DNA from: UBA2108 sp963925495
GTDB taxonomy: Bacteria; Bacteroidota; Bacteroidia; Flavobacteriales_G; Salibacteraceae
Assembly: GCA_963925495.1 (NCBI GenBank)
Contig: CAWUST010000059.1
Span: forward strand, 1-19,765
Direction of reading: 5' to 3'
Length of the DNA stretch: 19,765 nucleotides
Made by a program: the position numbers and the translations under genes. Below, piece after piece: positions 1 through 7,531 of this stretch (positions are counted from its first letter, which is position 1; each line of letters opens with the position of its first letter). The notes below the pieces were generated by a model. It did no database searches and was not told the DNA's origin. It saw only the letters and a list, made by a program, of their open reading frames with translations.

Positions 1-740
1 CTACTGGATGGCCTACTGCCAATTATGGTAACTATGATATTACTAATGGTACGGATACGTTCTTAATGAGAATGGACGGAGATCGTAGTTGGGCTGCTAA
101 CATGCCTAAGCCTCCTGTTGGGAAATTTTGTTTTGTAGGTGGTGGTGGTCAGTTTGACCAAGGTGCTCCTCGTTTCGGTGGTTATCAAATATTACCACGA
201 GATACAAATGACTTTATTGTTTGTCCAGGACCATGTGTGGCTCCTATTGGATTGAAGAATGCTAATTTGACTGTAAGTTCTGCGGATATTTCTTGGACTT
301 CAGGTGGTAGCATGTGGAATGTTGGATGGTCATTGAACCATACGTCAACCGCTGCTGACATAGTTGACTCTGTAATGGGTATCACTACAAATCCTTATAC
401 AATTACTGGATTAATCCAAAATCAGCATTATCATGTATATGTACAAGAAGTTTGTGGATTTAAACACAGTATGTGGTCTGATTCTGTAATGTTTACTACT
501 CTTCCAACTGGCATTGAAGATGTAAACGGAAATAAAACTTCATTAGTTGCTTTCCCGAATCCAAATAACACTGGTGAGGTTCGATTTAACATGGAGGTTT
601 CTGTTACAGTAAGAAACATTTTAGGTCAGACTGTAAAAACAGGAAACAAGATTACTTCTCTTAATATTTCAGATTTAGAGTCTGGAGTTTACTTTATTCA
701 AAGTGAAGAAGGAGATACTCTTCGATTGATTGTAGAGTAG
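1..740 (+). CDS. T9SS-exported protein with fibronectin type III-like domain, 3' part
   Basis: The reading frame is open to the left window edge (first complete codon at base 3), so the N-terminus and signal peptide lie outside; an internal ATG at 66 is not the real start. The visible N-terminal part contains GGQFDQGAPRFGGYQILPR, which resembles the end of the OB-fold-like domains found in Bacteroidota secreted proteins (inference). A fibronectin type III-like domain follows, starting at CVAPIGL, with SWTSGG in the middle and VYVQEVCG and the WSDSVMFTT strand at its end. The last 75 or so residues form a type A T9SS sorting domain: FPNPNNTGEV, then VRNILGQTV, then LNISDLESGVYFI. The protein is therefore expected to cross the outer membrane by T9SS and be released or anchored at the surface. 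Its catalytic role, if any, is upstream and cannot be read here. A strong terminator follows 24 bases after the stop. Confidence 0.85.
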   Translation, partial: TGWPTANYGNYDITNGTDTFLMRMDGDRSWAANMPKPPVGKFCFVGGGGQFDQGAPRFGGYQILPRDTNDFIVCPGPCVAPIGLKNANLTVSSADISWTSGGSMWNVGWSLNHTSTAADIVDSVMGITTNPYTITGLIQNQHYHVYVQEVCGFKHSMWSDSVMFTTLPTGIEDVNGNKTSLVAFPNPNNTGEVRFNMEVSVTVRNILGQTVKTGNKITSLNISDLESGVYFIQSEEGDTLRLIVE

Positions 741-764
741 AATAATTTTAAATTTACTTTTTAG

Positions 765-798
765 AAACCGCCTCCATTGATTTGGGGGCGGTTTTTTT
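765..798 (+). terminator. Rho-independent terminator of the T9SS gene
   Basis: AAACCGCC (765-772) pairs with GGCGGTTT (787-794). Three further pairs (one G-T wobble) extend the stem inward, leaving an 8-base loop, and a run of seven T residues (792-798) overlaps the end of the stem. It lies 24 bases after the stop at 740 and ends 15 bases before the start chosen for the next gene. Confidence 0.9.
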
Positions 799-812
799 AT
801 TTCTTTGCTTTT

Positions 813-1877
813 GTGATAACAGAAACTTTAATTATTGGACAGGGAATAGCCGGGTCTTGTTTGGGATTGCACTTAGCTGAAAGAAATAAGGATTTCTTAG
901 TTATCGACGATAGCTATTTTCAGTCATCTTCTATGGTCGCTGCAGGTTTGTATAACCCCATGATTTTCAGAAAACCAAGTAAAAGTTATAACGCCGAGAG
1001 TTTAATACCCCACTTAAAATCATTTTACTCTAAATGGGAACTAAAACTAAATGCTAAGTTTCACTATCAAAGAAATATCATTCGAGTTTTTTCTTCAACC
1101 GAAGAGGTAAATAATTGGGCCTTAAAGTCTAGTAATCCTGATTATGAAAAATTTTTATTACCCGAAATGCTGCCCGAAAACTTTGACGATAATTTGCTCT
1201 GCGGTTATGGAGGTGGAACTGTTTTAGAAGCTGGAAATGTGGATACTAAAGTTTTCTTATCGGAAACAAAAAAACACTTTGGAACAAAAAAAATTGAAGG
1301 GAAAATAGGAAAAATAAATAAAAGCCCTGATGGGTTTGAAGTAGAATCCAATCAAGGAAAAATTAAATGTAAACGTGTTGTCCTCGCCAACGGACACCTA
1401 AATCACGACTTGTATAAATACCTACCGTTAACGTATACTAAAGGAGATATATTGACTGTTTACGCCCCAGAAATAACCGGTTTTGACATCAGAAATAAAG
1501 GGCTTTTTATTATGCCAATCGGAAATGGGTTTCATCGTGTTGGTTCTACTTATGATTGGGACAACAAAAGCTATGAACCAAGTACAAAAGCCAGATTAGA
1601 ACTGGAAGAAAAACTAAAAAACACATTGCTCTGCCCGTTCAAAATTGAAGAACACCAAAGTGGAATTAGACCTACGGTTGGAGATAGAAGACCTTTACTG
1701 GGCGAACACCCTGAACAAAAAAACCTATTCATTTTTAATGGATTGGGCGCAAAAGGAGTAATGCTTGCTCCATTATACTCTGAAATGCTTTCAAATCATA
1801 TTTTTGACAACCGTGAAATTCATCCGGAAGTAGATATAAAACGATATAAAAAACACTATGGCAATTCTAAAAATTGA
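813..1877 (+). CDS. FAD-dependent oxidoreductase, DAO family
   Basis: The product is a 354-residue flavoprotein of the D-amino-acid oxidase/glycine oxidase fold. The dinucleotide-binding motif GQGIAG (residues 9-14) comes just after the start, and an acidic residue ends the second beta strand (VIDD, near residue 32). Near the C-terminus GIRPT (284-288) and NGLGAKG (309-315) match the conserved FAD/substrate closing region of DAO proteins. I chose the GTG at 813 because it places the Rossmann motif a few residues in. A frame-extending TTG at 777 lies in the loop of the upstream terminator and would add an implausible aromatic stretch. No clear ribosome site is visible. The gene overlaps the epimerase gene by 20 bases, so the two are probably co-translated. 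The substrate is unknown; a cytosolic amine or amino-acid oxidase is the family expectation, and a tRNA-modification role (MnmC-like C-terminal domain) is an alternative. Confidence 0.85.
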   Translation: MITETLIIGQGIAGSCLGLHLAERNKDFLVIDDSYFQSSSMVAAGLYNPMIFRKPSKSYNAESLIPHLKSFYSKWELKLNAKFHYQRNIIRVFSSTEEVNNWALKSSNPDYEKFLLPEMLPENFDDNLLCGYGGGTVLEAGNVDTKVFLSETKKHFGTKKIEGKIGKINKSPDGFEVESNQGKIKCKRVVLANGHLNHDLYKYLPLTYTKGDILTVYAPEITGFDIRNKGLFIMPIGNGFHRVGSTYDWDNKSYEPSTKARLELEEKLKNTLLCPFKIEEHQSGIRPTVGDRRPLLGEHPEQKNLFIFNGLGAKGVMLAPLYSEMLSNHIFDNREIHPEVDIKRYKKHYGNSKN

Positions 1878-2262
1878 ACATCTGGGCATAGCGGTAAAAA
1901 ATGCTGCTGATTCTAAAAGCGTTTTTGAAAAACTCCTTGGTGCTGAGGCTTATAAAGAAGAGGCCGTGGAAAGTGAAGGAGTTAAAACTATTTTTTACCA
2001 ATTAGGAGAAAGCAAACTAGAACTTTTAGAAGCTACAGATCCTAGCAGTGCAATTTCTAAATATTTGGATAAAAATAGAGAAGGATTCCATCATTTAGCT
2101 TTAGCTGTAGATGATATCTATGCCGAAATTAAAAGACTGAAAAAGGAAGGGTTTATTTTTATTAATGAAACACCTAAAAAAGGTGCTGATAATAAACTTA
2201 TCGCTTTCATACATCCCAAAAGTGCAAATGGAATATTACTAGAGCTTTGTCAAGATATGTAA
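1858..2262 (+). CDS. mce: Methylmalonyl-CoA epimerase
   Basis: This 134-residue protein of the vicinal-oxygen-chelate (glyoxalase/bleomycin) superfamily interconverts (R)- and (S)-methylmalonyl-CoA. It works next to methylmalonyl-CoA mutase in propionate formation or breakdown, in the cytosol. It carries two VOC half-modules, with IEHLGIAV at the N-terminus and GFHHLALAVDDI in the second half. The likely metal ligands are His8, His78 or His79, and Glu129 in ILLELCQ; the fourth ligand is probably near residues 50-56. Length and order match the family closely. The ATG at 1858 lies inside the end of the oxidoreductase gene (20-base overlap), indicating translational coupling. The mutase genes are not in this window. 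A plain glyoxalase-family dioxygenase is the main alternative, but the motif spacing is typical of the epimerase. Confidence 0.9.
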   Translation: MAILKIEHLGIAVKNAADSKSVFEKLLGAEAYKEEAVESEGVKTIFYQLGESKLELLEATDPSSAISKYLDKNREGFHHLALAVDDIYAEIKRLKKEGFIFINETPKKGADNKLIAFIHPKSANGILLELCQDM

Positions 2263-2298
2263 AATATTAATCCTCCTGCTTTTCAATATTCGAGTGAT

Positions 2299-2913
2299 CT
2301 AAAACAGATCTAGTAAATCTCCTTCCTTTAGCCAATGAGTTTTTAAACCAATTTTTTTTGCACCCTCAATATGTTGTGGGCTATCATCAATAAATAAAGT
2401 TTCCGAAGGGTTTATTCCCGCGTCTTTACAAACCCATTCGAAGGTTTCCACATCCGGCTTTCTTTTTCCTATTTCATGAGACAAATAAGTTTTTAGAAAC
2501 AAAGGTTCAAGCCCGGCCATTCCATGCTCTTTTTTGACGTTTTCGGTATATGCCTCATAATGGATAATGTTGGTGTTGCTTAATAGATAAAGATTATACT
2601 TTCCTTTTAAACTATTTAGCAACTCAATTCGTTTTATCGGAAGGTCTAGGAGAAGTGAGTTCCAAGCTTTATCTATTTCCTCATCGGATAAGCCTAAATA
2701 ACTTATAACTCTTAGCCCATCGCGAAATTGATCGGCAGTTATCTTACCAATTTCCAACTGATCGAATAATTCATTTTGCTCTTTTTGGGAATATTCCAAG
2801 GTTTCTTTTGAAATTCCAAGGTCAACAAATGCATCAATTGCCTTTTGGTAGTCGATATTTAGGACAACACCGCCCAAATCGAACAGGATATTTTTTACGC
2901 CATCTAAGTTCAT
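2299..2913 (-). CDS. HAD-superfamily phosphatase, YihX-like
   Basis: The 204-residue product is a haloacid dehalogenase-type hydrolase. Motif I is FDLGGVVLNID with nucleophile Asp12. The usual second Asp is Gly14, as in the YihX/HAD-IA subgroup (for example FDLGNVIVDID in E. coli YihX). Motif II is LLSNTN (Ser112), motif III is Lys152 in GKRKPD, and motif IV is FIDDSPQHIEGA with Asp176-Asp177. A helical cap domain lies between motifs I and II. The start at 2913 was chosen because motif I begins 11 residues later; the frame stays open for 34 more codons upstream, but that stretch has no protein-like character and overlaps the tRNA promoter. YihX acts on sugar phosphates such as glucose-1-phosphate; the substrate here is inferred only by family. 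The gene is convergent with the epimerase gene (36-base gap). Confidence 0.88.
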   Translation of the reverse strand: MNLDGVKNILFDLGGVVLNIDYQKAIDAFVDLGISKETLEYSQKEQNELFDQLEIGKITADQFRDGLRVISYLGLSDEEIDKAWNSLLLDLPIKRIELLNSLKGKYNLYLLSNTNIIHYEAYTENVKKEHGMAGLEPLFLKTYLSHEIGKRKPDVETFEWVCKDAGINPSETLFIDDSPQHIEGAKKIGLKTHWLKEGDLLDLF

Positions 2914-2955
2914 AATGCAAAGAAAAAAATATTCCTGACTTAGCAAAGACTTTCG

Positions 2956-2985
2956 TTGGTTGAGTGTAAAGAAAAAATATATTTG
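2956..2985 (+). promoter_or_regulatory. Bacteroidota-type promoter for the tRNA
   Basis: TTG at 2956-2958 and TATATTTG at 2978-2985 match the Bacteroidota -33/-7 consensus (TTG, then TAnnTTTG) with 19 bases between them. The tRNA starts 51 bases downstream. It is the best promoter match found in the window and lies in the upstream region of the divergent HAD gene. Confidence 0.75.
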
Positions 2986-3036
2986 CAGCCTCGATTTTGA
3001 GAGAGAAGGTCTCAATATTTTCTTTTAACAAATCAG

Positions 3037-3110
3037 GGGCCCATAGCTCAGCTGGTTAGAGCATCTGACTCATAATCAGAGGGTCGCAGGTTCGAGCCCT
3101 GCTGGGCCCA
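3037..3110 (+). tRNA. tRNA with CAT anticodon (Met elongator or Ile2)
   Basis: The sequence folds as a complete cloverleaf. The acceptor stem GGGCCCA (3037-3043) pairs with TGGGCCC (3103-3109), with discriminator A3110. The D arm contains GCTC/GAGC. The anticodon stem TCTGA/TCAGA carries the loop CTCATAA with anticodon CAT at 3071-3073. The T stem GCAGG/CCTGC has loop TTCGAGC. The 3' CCA is not encoded. A CAT anticodon can mean elongator methionine or the lysidine-modified isoleucine-2 tRNA. The C4-G69 and C5-G68 pairs and the GACTCATAATC core resemble the E. coli Ile2 tRNA recognised by TilS, so Ile2 is a serious option. It is not an initiator: pair 1-72 is an intact G-C. Confidence 0.95.
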
Positions 3111-3115
3111 CTATT

Positions 3116-3154
3116 AAAAAAGTCCTTTAACGCATAAGTTAGAGGACTTTTTTT
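3116..3154 (+). terminator. Terminator after the tRNA
   Basis: AAAAAAGTCCT (3116-3126) pairs with AGGACTTTTTT (3143-3153), and the T tract ends at 3154. The hairpin starts six bases after the tRNA discriminator, so the tRNA is probably a single-gene transcript. Confidence 0.9.
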
Positions 3155-3865
3155 AGGAGTCAGAGGTCGTTTATTATTCATGAAACCCCGATGCGACCAC
3201 GAAAAACGATTGTTTTACAAAAAATCGTTTTCCTTAATGCTCTACCCTTTAACTTGGCAAAAAAGGGTTATAATCAAAATAGAACTAACGCATTATACAA
3301 CCCCAAAATACTAAATTTTAGCTTTTAAGCTACTTTCAGACAGTTGTGAGACAGTTAAATTTGTCATCGATATTAAATCAAACATCTATATATCAAACTA
3401 TTAATACTAATTATCTCCTTTTTATACTCTAAAACAGGGTGTTTTCAGACAGTCGCATAATCACAGTACCTAACCCTAACCCTCTAAACAATTCATCACT
3501 CTCTTACATTGTCGATGCCTTATTACTATTGATTATATGACACTTATATGCTGACTTGACTGTCTGGCTATCAGTTTAAGGTTTTAAAGAGTGATTAAAG
3601 CCCTTAATTAGAGTTTCTAAACTAGGTTATCTGCATTGGTCATTATAATACTCACAGAACTTATTAGCCCCTAGTCCTTTAGATTAATTATATTTGTGAT
3701 TGGCATAAGGCGGGTATAACGTTACCTATATCGAATTGTTATAACTAATTTAAGGTCAAAATGGGCTGACCTCCAAACATGATAAAGAATATATTACATA
3801 AATTAAACAACGGAGTTTTCGAAAATCCAAAAGAGTAGAACAAATAAATATTAAAATTTAATAAA
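3155..3865. other. Long non-coding stretch downstream of the tRNA
   Basis: No open frame that looks like a protein is present on either strand in these 711 bases. Visible structure: a hairpin at 3203-3231 (AAAACGATT/AATCGTTTT, 11-base loop, no long T tract); a direct repeat TTTCAGACAGT at 3334-3344 and 3443-3453; the related GAGACAGTT at 3348-3356; and an inverted copy ACTGTCTG at 3559-3566. A TATATTTG -7-like element at 3689-3696 may serve the lipoprotein at 3866, but no TTG sits at the right distance. No integrase, transposase or tRNA 3'-end duplication was recognised. Confidence 0.6.
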
Positions 3866-4399
3866 ATGAAAAAGATAATTACAAATTTTACGATAGTTGC
3901 ACTATCAATAGTTTCATTCAGCTCATGTATTGCAACGAATAAAGGCGTTCAATCAAGTCCAGTTATTTCTAGAAATGTTCAGCTTGACCCTATTAAAGCT
4001 GACATTAATGTAGACGAAACTAAAAAAATTAAGGGAGAAAGTAGTTCAGGATACTTTCTGTGTTTCAGAGTTAGTGGGGATAATTCTTTTACTGATGGAA
4101 TAAACTATAGTACAGATGCTTTATCAAGTTTGGCTCATAAAGCAAATCCTCTTAATCTAGTTCAGGCAAGGCGTTTGAATAAAGTACGAAGTTCTGCAGC
4201 ATTTAAAGCGTTAAATAATGGAGATTATGATGTATTAGTTCATCCAAATTACTTAACAACAGTCGAGAATTATTTGTTTTTTCATACATATAAAGTTACT
4301 GTTGAAGGTTATGGTGCGAAATACGAAAACTTTAGAACTGAAAGACAGAAAATAGTAATCTTTCAAGATGGAAAAGAACTTATTCTACAAGATAAATAA
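3866..4399 (+). CDS. Uncharacterised lipoprotein
   Basis: This 177-residue protein begins with a lipoprotein signal peptide: Met-Lys-Lys, a hydrophobic stretch, then the lipobox SFSSC with the lipidated Cys21. It is thus expected to be attached to the inner or outer membrane facing the periplasm or the surface. The mature part has no cofactor or catalytic motif that I recognise. It contains VDETKKIKGESSSGYFLCF, a central LVQARRLNKVRSSAAFKAL helix-like segment, and NNGDYDVLVHPNY followed by the beta-rich KVTVEGYGAKYENF. The spacing resembles small Flavobacteriales lipoproteins of unknown function. It stands alone between 711 and 431 bases without another gene, and a long hairpin terminates it. 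Translation from the ATG at 3866 is supported by the signal peptide; the upstream DNA is very AT-rich with no Shine-Dalgarno. Confidence 0.85.
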   Translation: MKKIITNFTIVALSIVSFSSCIATNKGVQSSPVISRNVQLDPIKADINVDETKKIKGESSSGYFLCFRVSGDNSFTDGINYSTDALSSLAHKANPLNLVQARRLNKVRSSAAFKALNNGDYDVLVHPNYLTTVENYLFFHTYKVTVEGYGAKYENFRTERQKIVIFQDGKELILQDK

Positions 4400-4420
4400 T
4401 AAAAAACAGTTATAACAATA

Positions 4421-4456
4421 TATAAAGGGCGTATTAATATTAAAACGCCCTTTATA
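4421..4456 (+). terminator. Terminator of the lipoprotein gene
   Basis: A perfect 12-bp stem, TATAAAGGGCGT (4421-4432) with ACGCCCTTTATA (4445-4456), has a 12-base loop. The 3' arm contains TTT followed by ATATTTA, so the T tract is weak but the hairpin is strong and nearly symmetrical; it could act in both directions. Confidence 0.8.
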
Positions 4457-4830
4457 TTTAACGTTACCCAACATACAAAACCAATAAAAAAACTGCATAA
4501 TGGCTACAATAGTCTTTACTAGGTAAATTCTTTATTCTACTTAGTCATTCCATTTTCTTTTTTCAATGGACTGATGGAGTTAGAGGGTTTTTCTAGGCAT
4601 TGGATACTTACTCTTTCTAAACATACCAGCTAATGTACTACTTCGTAGCTTGACAATATTCAGGTTGTATTAGATACAAAAGGGTATGGGGTTATAACAC
4701 GATTTACAAAACTTTTCCAAAAAGAAAAACCGTTCGTCTTTTATGCTTATAGTACAATATACTAAAAGTTAGTATATTTGTCAATTAAAATTAATAAGAA
4801 CAGAAGCTAAATCTATTCAAAACAAATCGT
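4457..4830. other. Non-coding region upstream of the GH16 gene
   Basis: These 374 bases carry no credible coding frame on either strand. The only structure I could support is the promoter-like element and inverted repeat at 4759-4780, listed separately. Confidence 0.55.
4759..4780 (+). promoter_or_regulatory. Putative promoter -7 element with overlapping inverted repeat
   Basis: TATATTTG at 4773-4780 is a perfect TAnnTTTG element 50 bases before the GH16 start. ATACTA (4759-4764) and TAGTAT (4770-4775) form an inverted repeat whose right arm overlaps the element, so a repressor or activator site is possible. No TTG is found at the expected -33 distance, which would fit a promoter that needs an activator. 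Confidence 0.45.
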
Positions 4831-6465
4831 ATGCGCGTTGCCTTGTTTTTTCCATTATTCATAAGCACACTAATTTGCTTTTTTCTGCCTGCTTTCGGCA
4901 CAGCGCAGACTGTTGAAGATGACTTTGAGGGAAATGGAACGATTAACAACTGGGTTGGAGACCAATGTACTATCAATTCCGGTTTTTCGAATCCGTTTAT
5001 TCAAGGTATTAATCTTTCCTCTAAAGTTTTGGAATACAAGGACAATGGCGGGCAATATGCCAATGTAAGGTTTGAAATACCGAATAATTTTAATCTAGTT
5101 GACAATCATATATTTACACTCAAAATATACGTTCCTTCCAATGGTCTTACTGGTAGTCAAAACAACCAGGTTTCTCTAAAATTACAGGATGGGTCCATTG
5201 GTTCACCTTGGTCCACTCAAAGCGAAATAATAAAACCAGTGAATTCCGATCAATGGCAGACCTTATCCTTCAATTTCAAATCTGACCGCTTTAAAAATGC
5301 CGATGTAAATTCTTCTGCACCTTCGAAGAGAAGTGATTTTAATCGGGTGGTAATTCAGGTTAATGGAGAAAACAATACGGATCAAGTTTTAGCATATTTG
5401 GATGATTTTTACTATTCCGATACGAACACAACTACACCGGTTTCTTATCAATTGATTTGGTTCGATGAGTTTAATAGAATTGGTAGCATAGATGGGTCAA
5501 AGTGGTTTCACCAAACGCAGCTACCCGTTAGCGGAAGCTGGTTTAATGGCGAAGTACAACATTACACAAATAGAAATGATAACTCATATGTGGCAAATGG
5601 AATGCTTAAAATCGTAGCCAAAAAAGAATCGTTTACAGATCAGGGTCAAGCCAAGAATTATACTTCTGCTCGATTAAATTCTAAGTTTGCCTTTACGTAT
5701 GGCAAGGTGGAAATTAGGGCTAAACTACCAACGGGTGTGGGCACTTGGCCAGCCATGTGGATGTTAGGTAAAAACATAAACGAAGATGGGGCTTATTGGG
5801 ATAATCTAGGATTTGGAACTAAAAACTGGCCAGCATGTGGAGAAATCGATATAATGGAACACTGGGGCAGTAATCAAAATCACGTTCAAAGTGCTCTGCA
5901 TACTCCATCAAGTTTCGGGAGTACAATGAATCTCGGCGGTCAAAATATTCCAACCGCTTCCACCGATTTTCATATCTATACCATGGAATGGACTTTTGAA
6001 AAGATGGAATTTAGCGTCGATGGAAAAAGACACTACACCTATCAACCTCCTGTTAAAGACCAAAACACTTGGCCCTTCGATGAAGATCAATATTTATTAT
6101 TAAATATTGCCATCCAGAGTAGTATTGATTTTAACTTTACGCAAAGTGCGATGGAAATTGATTATGTCCGGGTTTATCAGGAGAAACCAACCCTTACTTC
6201 CAACACTATGGACAATGCTTCAGCCCTCAAATTTTACCCTAATCCATTCAGTCATGAGCTTACTATTAAATTAGAAGAATCTTCTCTTGGTGAAATCCAA
6301 ATAGACATTTATAATATTCATGGTAAAATTGTAAGGTCTTTTAAATCCACGTCGGAAGATAAAACATTAATAATAAGTAATTTAAGTGATTTAACCCAGG
6401 GCATCTATTTGGTTTCATTCAAGATAAACCACAAACCATACCTTCTCAAGGTTTATAAAAATTAA
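4831..6465 (+). CDS. Secreted GH16 beta-glucanase (laminarinase type) with T9SS sorting domain
   Basis: This 544-residue exported enzyme is predicted to cut beta-1,3 (or mixed beta-1,3-1,4) glucans such as laminarin. Domains in order: signal peptide (1 to about 25); a beta-rich N-terminal domain (about 28-195, starting VEDDFEGNGTINNW and ending AYLDDFYYSD) resembling jelly-roll carbohydrate-binding modules; the GH16 catalytic domain (about 205-450); and a type A T9SS sorting domain (about 466-544, FYPNPF to GIYLVSF). The catalytic signature is GEIDIMEHW, with Glu338 as nucleophile, Asp340 as helper and Glu343 as acid/base. WPAMWMLG upstream and MEIDYVRVYQ at the end are typical of the family. 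The start is fixed by the signal peptide. No SusC/SusD genes are adjacent, so this is not an obvious polysaccharide-utilisation locus. Exact glucan specificity cannot be read from the sequence; agarase or carrageenase is less likely given the insert-bearing EIDIME motif (GEIDIMEHWG). Confidence 0.92.
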   Translation: MRVALFFPLFISTLICFFLPAFGTAQTVEDDFEGNGTINNWVGDQCTINSGFSNPFIQGINLSSKVLEYKDNGGQYANVRFEIPNNFNLVDNHIFTLKIYVPSNGLTGSQNNQVSLKLQDGSIGSPWSTQSEIIKPVNSDQWQTLSFNFKSDRFKNADVNSSAPSKRSDFNRVVIQVNGENNTDQVLAYLDDFYYSDTNTTTPVSYQLIWFDEFNRIGSIDGSKWFHQTQLPVSGSWFNGEVQHYTNRNDNSYVANGMLKIVAKKESFTDQGQAKNYTSARLNSKFAFTYGKVEIRAKLPTGVGTWPAMWMLGKNINEDGAYWDNLGFGTKNWPACGEIDIMEHWGSNQNHVQSALHTPSSFGSTMNLGGQNIPTASTDFHIYTMEWTFEKMEFSVDGKRHYTYQPPVKDQNTWPFDEDQYLLLNIAIQSSIDFNFTQSAMEIDYVRVYQEKPTLTSNTMDNASALKFYPNPFSHELTIKLEESSLGEIQIDIYNIHGKIVRSFKSTSEDKTLIISNLSDLTQGIYLVSFKINHKPYLLKVYKN

Positions 6466-6529
6466 ACGGTCAACGAATACGCAATGTAGGTGACCCAAAA
6501 TATTGATCATTATACAGGTAAAATACAGT

Positions 6530-7531
6530 ATGGAAAAGAAAATAAGAATAGGAATAAATGGATTTGGACGGATTGGCAGATTAATAGCTCGCATGCTAAT
6601 TCATCAAGAAGAATTTGAACTCGTCGCAATTAACGATTTAAGTGATATAGCAACCTTAACACATCTCTTTAAATACGACTCTGCGCACGGCATTTCAGAA
6701 GAAACTATTTCATGCAATGAAAAAGCTATGGTCGTTAATGGAACTGAAATTGACGTTTATAATGAACCTGACCCCAGCCAGCTTTCATGGGGAGCAAAAC
6801 AAGTTGACTTTGTCATCGAGGCAACAGGCAGATTCACTACACTTGAAGGGGCCTCTCAACATATTGCGGCTGGAGCTAAAAAAGTAATCATCTCCGCCCC
6901 AGCAAAAGATCCTATTAAAATGATAGTTATGGGAGTCAATGAGCACATTTTAACGTCTGAGGATAAAGTGGTTTCTAATGCTTCATGCACCACTAATTGT
7001 TTAGCTCCTTTGGTAAAAGTGTTGGATGAAAATTTTGGGATTGAAAAAGGATATATTTCAACTGTACACGCATACACTGCAGATCAAAACTTACATGATG
7101 CGCCACACAGAGATTTAAGAAGATCAAGAGCTGCAGCTCTTTCCATTATCCCTACTTCTACCGGAGCAGCAAAAGCAGTTGGCAAAGTAATCCCCTCCAT
7201 GTTGGGCAAGCTTGATGGAATTGCACTTAGGGTTCCTATACCGGTGGGCTCCTTGACTGATTTTACAGCTATTTTAAAGAATGCTACAGATAGAGAAACT
7301 GTGAATTCCGCTTTTCAAAATGCCGCCAACTCTTCTTTGAAAGGATATTTAGAATACTCTGAGGCTCCTATTGTATCCTCAGATATCGTAGGCAATTCGC
7401 ACTCAAGTATACTTGATGCGCCATTAACTTCAGTAAATGGGAATCTAGTGAAATTGGTTTCTTGGTATGACAATGAATATGGTTATTCTGCCAGAACCAT
7501 TGATTTGATCAGATATATGGCCGAAATGTAA
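6530..7531 (+). CDS. gap: Glyceraldehyde-3-phosphate dehydrogenase, type I
   Basis: The 333-residue enzyme oxidises glyceraldehyde-3-phosphate to 1,3-bisphosphoglycerate in glycolysis (or the reverse in gluconeogenesis), in the cytosol as a tetramer. The NAD-binding motif INGFGRIGR opens the protein, and an Asp after the second strand (VAIND) suggests NAD rather than NADP preference. The active site is SNASCTTNC with catalytic Cys153 and His180 in STVHAY. HRDLRRSRAAALSIIPTSTG and the C-terminal VSWYDNEYGYSARTIDL are family hallmarks. The ATG at 6530 was preferred over an in-frame TTG at 6503, which would add nine residues not found in the family. It lies 64 bases after the GH16 gene with no clear terminator or promoter between, so read-through from GH16 is possible but unproven. 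Many Bacteroidota carry more than one gap gene, so this may not be the only copy. Confidence 0.96.
   Translation: MEKKIRIGINGFGRIGRLIARMLIHQEEFELVAINDLSDIATLTHLFKYDSAHGISEETISCNEKAMVVNGTEIDVYNEPDPSQLSWGAKQVDFVIEATGRFTTLEGASQHIAAGAKKVIISAPAKDPIKMIVMGVNEHILTSEDKVVSNASCTTNCLAPLVKVLDENFGIEKGYISTVHAYTADQNLHDAPHRDLRRSRAAALSIIPTSTGAAKAVGKVIPSMLGKLDGIALRVPIPVGSLTDFTAILKNATDRETVNSAFQNAANSSLKGYLEYSEAPIVSSDIVGNSHSSILDAPLTSVNGNLVKLVSWYDNEYGYSARTIDLIRYMAEM

Noticed and set aside
777..812. TTG start extending the FAD oxidoreductase by 12 residues
   Set aside because: It sits in the loop of the upstream terminator and the added residues (many Phe) do not look like the start of a flavoprotein; GTG 813 fits the GxGxxG position.
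2914..3015. N-terminal extension of the HAD phosphatase
   Set aside because: The extra 34 codons overlap the tRNA promoter and lack protein character; motif I needs only 11 residues before it.
3469..3483. CCTAACCCTAACCCT, resembling a eukaryotic telomere repeat
   Set aside because: Only about two units long in AT-rich non-coding DNA; chance is the simplest explanation and everything else in the window is bacterial.
3155..3865. CRISPR array or integron-like repeat block after the tRNA
   Set aside because: The repeated motif is only 8-11 bases, irregularly spaced, and occurs two to four times.
6468..6495. GGTCA/TGACC inverted repeat as a terminator between GH16 and gap
   Set aside because: Five-base stem, large loop, no T tract.
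6503..6529. TTG start for GAPDH
   Set aside because: It would add nine residues not seen in the family, where MEKKIRIGINGFGRIGR is the natural start.
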